IMG/VR virus record: IMGVR_UViG_3300044799_000332
Span: 1-23,389 of that record
Strand: one strand, 5' to 3'
Origin: a virus
DNA length: 23,389 nucleotides
Shown here in pieces: positions 20,493 through 23,389 of this stretch. A program made the translations under genes and the position numbers. Under the pieces are notes generated by a model, which was given only the letters and a program-made list of their open reading frames with translations, had not been told where the DNA came from and did not search any database. Each line of letters starts with the position of its first letter. The stretch's first letter is position 1.

Positions 20493-21485
20493 TTACAGAG
20501 CGGTGATGCCGGCGGCCAACAATAAGCTGCCGTGACAGAATTCCGGACCGTGGTCGAGCCCGAGATGGCCGTAGATCTGCGTCGCGTCCGAGGATCCGAC
20601 CCGGGCGAGCGGCTCCTCGAACAGGACGCCCTTGCCGGGGACCGGGAGACCGACGATCCCGACGACGCGCAGGTTGAAGATGTCGAGTGTATCCGCCGGC
20701 ATGTCGGGCTCCAGCACCAGGTTAAGGTCGCCCATCCGCGTGCGGATCACCCGGATCTGGAGGCCTGCGATGGTGCGTTCGAGCGGAATCCCCGTCAGTC
20801 CCTCGTACGCCGCGGCCGCGTTGTTGAAGATGATCGCATCGCAGAACGCGGTCCACGAATCATCGACCGAATAGCCGTTCGACGCGATAATCGTCCTCAT
20901 CAACTCCTCGACGTAGCTCCGCATGGTCGTCGTGTCGGGAGCGGCGGCGCCGGAGTGATCGACGACGTTCGTCGAGATCGCGGTATGGATCCCCCGCGTG
21001 CGCAGAGCCACCGTCGACGGATTGGCCGGCGAGGCGTAGGCGCCGCGCAGGAACGAATAGTTGGCGTCCTGCGCGATCCCCTCGAGCGCCCACATGATCT
21101 GCGTCGATTCGTCGCGCGGGTTGATGACCGACCCCTGCGCCGCGGCCTGCGGGAGCGGCACGACCCCGGTGACCGCGTTCTCCGCGGTCGCCAGGTAACT
21201 GAGGTCGACCTTTTTATGGAAGATCTGGATGACGTTCTCCGTTTGAGTCAGGATGCGGTGCTCCGCCGCGGGCGCGACGTCGCCTTCCAGGACCGCCGGC
21301 TGAGAGGGCGCGGCGAGATCGAAATAGACGCCGACGGGGAACGTCCGGGACGAGGACAGGATGAGTCCTCCCTGGAGTCCCCCGAGAAGCCTGAGAAGTT
21401 GATTGGGTCGTCGAGAGGTTTGAAATAGCTCACCCAGATAGCTGACGGCCCCGGTGGCGGTGACCTGTCCGGCTGCCATAGTCAT
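20493..21485 (-). CDS. Major capsid protein (HK97 fold)
   Basis: A 330-aa protein matching HK97-type capsid subunits of the SU10/DUF5309-like kind. The N-arm has GELFQTSRRPNQLLRLLGGL; an extended strand region (HRILTQTENVIQIFHKKVDLSYLATAEN) is typical of the E-loop and first strands. The spine helix follows (about 127-150: STQIMWALEGIAQDANYSFLRG). Later comes GIHTAISTNVVDHSG, and the P-domain helix MRSYVEELMRTIIASNGYS. The C-terminus has DLNLVLEPDMPADTLDIFNL. No protease domain is fused. ATG 21485 or the third codon ATG 21479 may be used; AAGGA spacing slightly favours 21479. It follows the scaffold gene, as is normal. Confidence 0.88.
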   Translation of the reverse strand: MTMAAGQVTATGAVSYLGELFQTSRRPNQLLRLLGGLQGGLILSSSRTFPVGVYFDLAAPSQPAVLEGDVAPAAEHRILTQTENVIQIFHKKVDLSYLATAENAVTGVVPLPQAAAQGSVINPRDESTQIMWALEGIAQDANYSFLRGAYASPANPSTVALRTRGIHTAISTNVVDHSGAAAPDTTTMRSYVEELMRTIIASNGYSVDDSWTAFCDAIIFNNAAAAYEGLTGIPLERTIAGLQIRVIRTRMGDLNLVLEPDMPADTLDIFNLRVVGIVGLPVPGKGVLFEEPLARVGSSDATQIYGHLGLDHGPEFCHGSLLLAAGITAL

Positions 21486-21543
21486 TCATCCTTTTCCGGG
21501 CCGTCGGCGAGCGTAATAAAGGCGATCGCGCGCTGATGAGACC

Positions 21544-22218
21544 CTAATCGGCGGTCGTGAACCCCGCCTTCTGTCGTTTGAGCTTGATCGAGAGCCTCGG
21601 ATTGCCGGCCTTAACGGCCGCGTCGATCTGCTCGTCGATCGAGGGAGTCTGATTGCCCGGCGGGTTCGTGATGCTGCCTGCCGGTCCTGCCGGCAGGACC
21701 GGTTTCGCGCCGATCATCGCGACGAGTTTCGCCGCCTGGGCGCGGACCGTCGCTTCATCGTTCGCTGTGACGAATTCCAGCGCGTCGGGCGCCAGCCCCA
21801 CCTCGGCTGCGATCCGGCGGCGAAGGTTCTCGATCTTCAGGGTGGAGATTTCGTCGGTCGCGGCCTGCGCCGCCTTCTGGGCGTCCTCCGCGGCCTTCTG
21901 GGCCTTTTGGAGGTCGGTCATGCCGGCTTCGGCTCGCGTCTTCTCCGCGTCCTCCAGCTCCTTCACGCGCACACGGTTTTTCGCCGCTTCGTCGCGAAGT
22001 TGCTTGACGTACGCCTCGTCGAACGTTTTCGGCTCGGCGGGAGGAGTGGCGGGAGGGGTCGCGGGCGGAGTTGCCGCCGGGGCAACGGCAGGAGGGGTAG
22101 CCGGCGGGACGGCGGTAGGAACGGCCGGCGGGGTCACCGGCGGAATGATGGGCGGCGCACCTGGCGCCGGGGGAACAACGGGCGGCGCGCCTGGCGCCGA
22201 AGGAGTGGCTGGTGACAT
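21544..22218 (-). CDS. Capsid scaffolding protein
   Basis: This 224-aa protein should direct procapsid assembly. ATG 22218 has GGAGG at 22228-22224, which rules out the in-frame GTG at 22224. Residues 1-65 are Pro/Ala/Thr repeats of the form ATPPATPPA. They are followed by the typical scaffold coiled coil (about 66-130: FDEAYVKQLRDEAAKNRVRV, then AQKAAEDAQKAAQAATDEIS). Then come IAAEVGLAPDALEFV, a Gly/Pro segment and a basic C-terminus (LSIKLKRQKAG) of the kind that binds the capsid shell. Its place between MuF and the major capsid gene supports the role. The repeat-rich N-terminus is unusually long for this family. Confidence 0.83.
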   Translation of the reverse strand: MSPATPSAPGAPPVVPPAPGAPPIIPPVTPPAVPTAVPPATPPAVAPAATPPATPPATPPAEPKTFDEAYVKQLRDEAAKNRVRVKELEDAEKTRAEAGMTDLQKAQKAAEDAQKAAQAATDEISTLKIENLRRRIAAEVGLAPDALEFVTANDEATVRAQAAKLVAMIGAKPVLPAGPAGSITNPPGNQTPSIDEQIDAAVKAGNPRLSIKLKRQKAGFTTAD

Positions 22219-22233
22219 TTTCACCTCCGAATG

Positions 22234-22258
22234 AAAAGGCCGCCCACCTGGAGCGGCC
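22234..22258 (-). terminator. Candidate terminator or attenuator before the scaffold gene
   Basis: On the transcribed strand, GGCCGC and GCGGCC (22258-22253 and 22243-22238) form a 6-bp GC stem, with a mismatch then one further pair inward, followed by TTTT (22237-22234). It ends only six bases before the scaffold GGAGG. It may be a leaky terminator that sets the ratio of head morphogenesis to scaffold and capsid transcripts. Confidence 0.45.
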
Positions 22259-22261
22259 CGA

Positions 22262-22312
22262 TGAACGGGAATAACGGGAATAAATGTAGAAAAGTAAAGT
22301 GTTTATTTAACG
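22262..22312 (-). promoter_or_regulatory. AT-rich patch, possible late promoter
   Basis: This stretch is markedly AT-rich in GC-rich surroundings and lies between MuF and the scaffold gene. It includes a 9-bp direct repeat (ACGGGAATA twice, about 22265-22282). No good sigma70 pair is present; TTTACT-17-GTTATT is the best on the minus strand and is weak. A phage-specific or activator-dependent promoter for scaffold and capsid is conceivable. Confidence 0.3.
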
Positions 22313-22320
22313 CTGGCCCG

Positions 22321-23277
22321 CTACGCTTTGGCCGGCGTCTCCGCGCCGTAATAGATCCGTTGTCCCTCCGGCACATCGTCCGGGTGCGCCGGATGCTGCG
22401 CGAACTGGAGATCGGGATAAGCGGCAAGCAAGGTCAAGGTAGCGCATAAGCAACGAGCGTGCCCCGCCGGCACGTTCTCCGGCAGGTAGTTCCCCGGCCC
22501 GAGTCCCGTATCGTCTCCCGCCCAGGCGTCGCAAATGTCGATCCGCGGATGAGTTCGCGAGAGCCGCCAACCGATCGCGCTCACGTACGATTTTAGATTG
22601 CCTTCGGCGTCCGTCACACTGGCGACGTGCGCTTCGCGATAGGCCGAGTTGATCTCGGTCCGCGCGAGCGTTATCGCCTTCTGCCGCGCGCCCTTCATCC
22701 CCTCTCCGACGAGGATGCTTTTCACGTCCTTCGCGAGCGCCGCCGGCCCCTGCCCGCGCGCGATCGCGTCCATGACGGTGTTTCGGATTAATTCGTAATT
22801 GTCGGCGTTGATCTTATACAGCCGCTCGTAGAGATCGCGCCCATCCCGGTAGGTCCGGACATAGGCCCGTTCGAGAACGCGCCGGGGCACCGAGCCGAAT
22901 TCGACGCTCGCGCGCCCCGCGGCCTCCATCGCCCCCAGGGATTGATCCGGCGGCAGGACGCCGCGCTCCGCGAGCAGCCGGTCCAGCAGCGCGTTCTCCC
23001 GATCCGCCGCCAACCGGCCCGCCTCGACGATCCCGGCGTCGAGCAGCGATTTGTATTCCGCGCGAAATAACTCGAGTTCCCGCTCGACGATCGCCAGGAT
23101 GTCCCGCCGGTAGCGATCGCCGGCGATTCCACGGGTCACCGTCCGGATCTCCTCGCGCAGCCGCTCCGCCGCATGGCTGTAGATCCGCTCGACCTCTCGG
23201 GCCGCTCCGTCCAGGTGCGCGAGCTGTACCCGCCGGTTCGCCCGGATGATCGCGGCGTATTCAGTCCCGAGCGACAT
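22321..23277 (-). CDS. Head morphogenesis protein (Mu gpF/SPP1 gp7-like)
   Basis: A 318-aa minor head protein that associates with the portal and is packaged in small numbers. Residues 1-165 are helical. The MuF core spans about 165-285: ALAKDVKSILVGEGMK, then ARTEINSAYREAH, the classic A-R-T-E helix (206-217). After that come GWRLSRTHPRIDICDAWAGD, with Cys249, and the final GHARCLCATL, with His273, Cys276 and Cys278. These are the conserved metal-site-like residues of the family. The start at ATG 23277 lies inside the upstream gene's end (17-bp overlap), without a strong ribosome site. No toxin is fused at the C-terminus. Confidence 0.88.
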   Translation of the reverse strand: MSLGTEYAAIIRANRRVQLAHLDGAAREVERIYSHAAERLREEIRTVTRGIAGDRYRRDILAIVERELELFRAEYKSLLDAGIVEAGRLAADRENALLDRLLAERGVLPPDQSLGAMEAAGRASVEFGSVPRRVLERAYVRTYRDGRDLYERLYKINADNYELIRNTVMDAIARGQGPAALAKDVKSILVGEGMKGARQKAITLARTEINSAYREAHVASVTDAEGNLKSYVSAIGWRLSRTHPRIDICDAWAGDDTGLGPGNYLPENVPAGHARCLCATLTLLAAYPDLQFAQHPAHPDDVPEGQRIYYGAETPAKA

Positions 23278-23389
23278 AATCGGTCGCCGGCCCGATCGCG
23301 ATGTGGCAGTATTCGTGGAGAACGTGCTCCCGGCGGATTTCCGGCGGCGCGTCGAAGAACCCGGCGTAAACGTAAATCGAAGCCCACCG
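23261..23389 (-). CDS. Partial HExxH metallopeptidase-like protein (C-terminal end)
   Basis: Only the last 42 residues are in the window; the gene continues past 23389. The frame reads WASIYVYAGFFDAPPEIRRE, then HVLHEYCHIAIGPATDYVARD and stop at 23261-23263. It has HEYCH, an HExxH zinc-binding motif, at the end of a helix preceded by a strand and an R-R-E turn. This matches the small phage metallopeptidase-like proteins (W-A-x-I, then R-x-x-x-x-H-E) found near head genes. The frame overlaps the MuF start by 17 bp, as in coupled phage genes. Whether it acts as a peptidase cannot be told from this piece. Confidence 0.7.
   Translation of the reverse strand, partial: RWASIYVYAGFFDAPPEIRREHVLHEYCHIAIGPATDYVARD

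Noticed and set aside
2516-23389. Diversity-generating retroelement acting on the fibres
   Set aside because: No reverse transcriptase and no template/variable repeat pair were found in the window.

Overview
The window is part of a tailed-phage (Caudoviricetes) genome or prophage with siphovirus architecture. It reads as a late module on the minus strand, from about 23389 down to 1569, facing a short plus-strand cluster at 321-1420. The two meet at a perfect 15-bp-stem bidirectional terminator (1503-1544). The DNA is GC-rich with GC-rich third positions, so most genes carry long antisense shadow frames. Both plus-strand promoters have the bacterial sigma70 spacing (TTGACT-17-TACGAT and TTGACA-17-TATACT), and most starts have a GGAGG-type ribosome site, so the host is a bacterium. 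I cannot name the host. No integrase, terminase, portal, polymerase or repressor of a known family is visible.

Late module in transcription order: the end of an HExxH metallopeptidase-like gene; a Mu gpF/SPP1 gp7 head morphogenesis protein; a proline-rich scaffold; the HK97-fold major capsid protein; four accessory virion genes, including a signal-peptide-bearing repeat fibre; a small unknown protein; the connector set (adaptor, unknown beta-rich protein, head closure, small protein, HK97 gp10-like, tail terminator); the tail tube protein; tail chaperones G and G-T; tape measure; distal tail protein; tail hub; a large fibre with an N-terminal calcineurin-type phosphoesterase and an HxH-rich collar tip; a holin; and an NlpC/P60 endolysin. 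Many neighbouring genes touch or overlap by 1-17 bp, which suggests coupled translation.

The plus-strand cluster starts with a 58-aa ribbon-helix-helix-like protein behind a promoter and two arrays of 10-bp direct repeats, a likely autoregulated switch. A second, near-consensus promoter with a short leader hairpin drives two small proteins of unknown function.

The most notable signals are these. (1) A textbook -1 frameshift site (CCCAAAAAAG with GGAGG 10 nt upstream) fuses G to T. (2) A 42-bp sequence present in opposite orientation on both sides of the G/T pair. (3) Most of the larger gaps in the late module hold a hairpin, long inverted repeat or tandem repeat, including 39-bp perfect arms and a 6 x 24-bp array. 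(4) Two fibre-like proteins have Sec-type signal peptides, one carrying a phosphoesterase domain. I did not find a complete new defence or mobile system; the novelty lies in the repeat-structured gaps and the exported-looking fibres.
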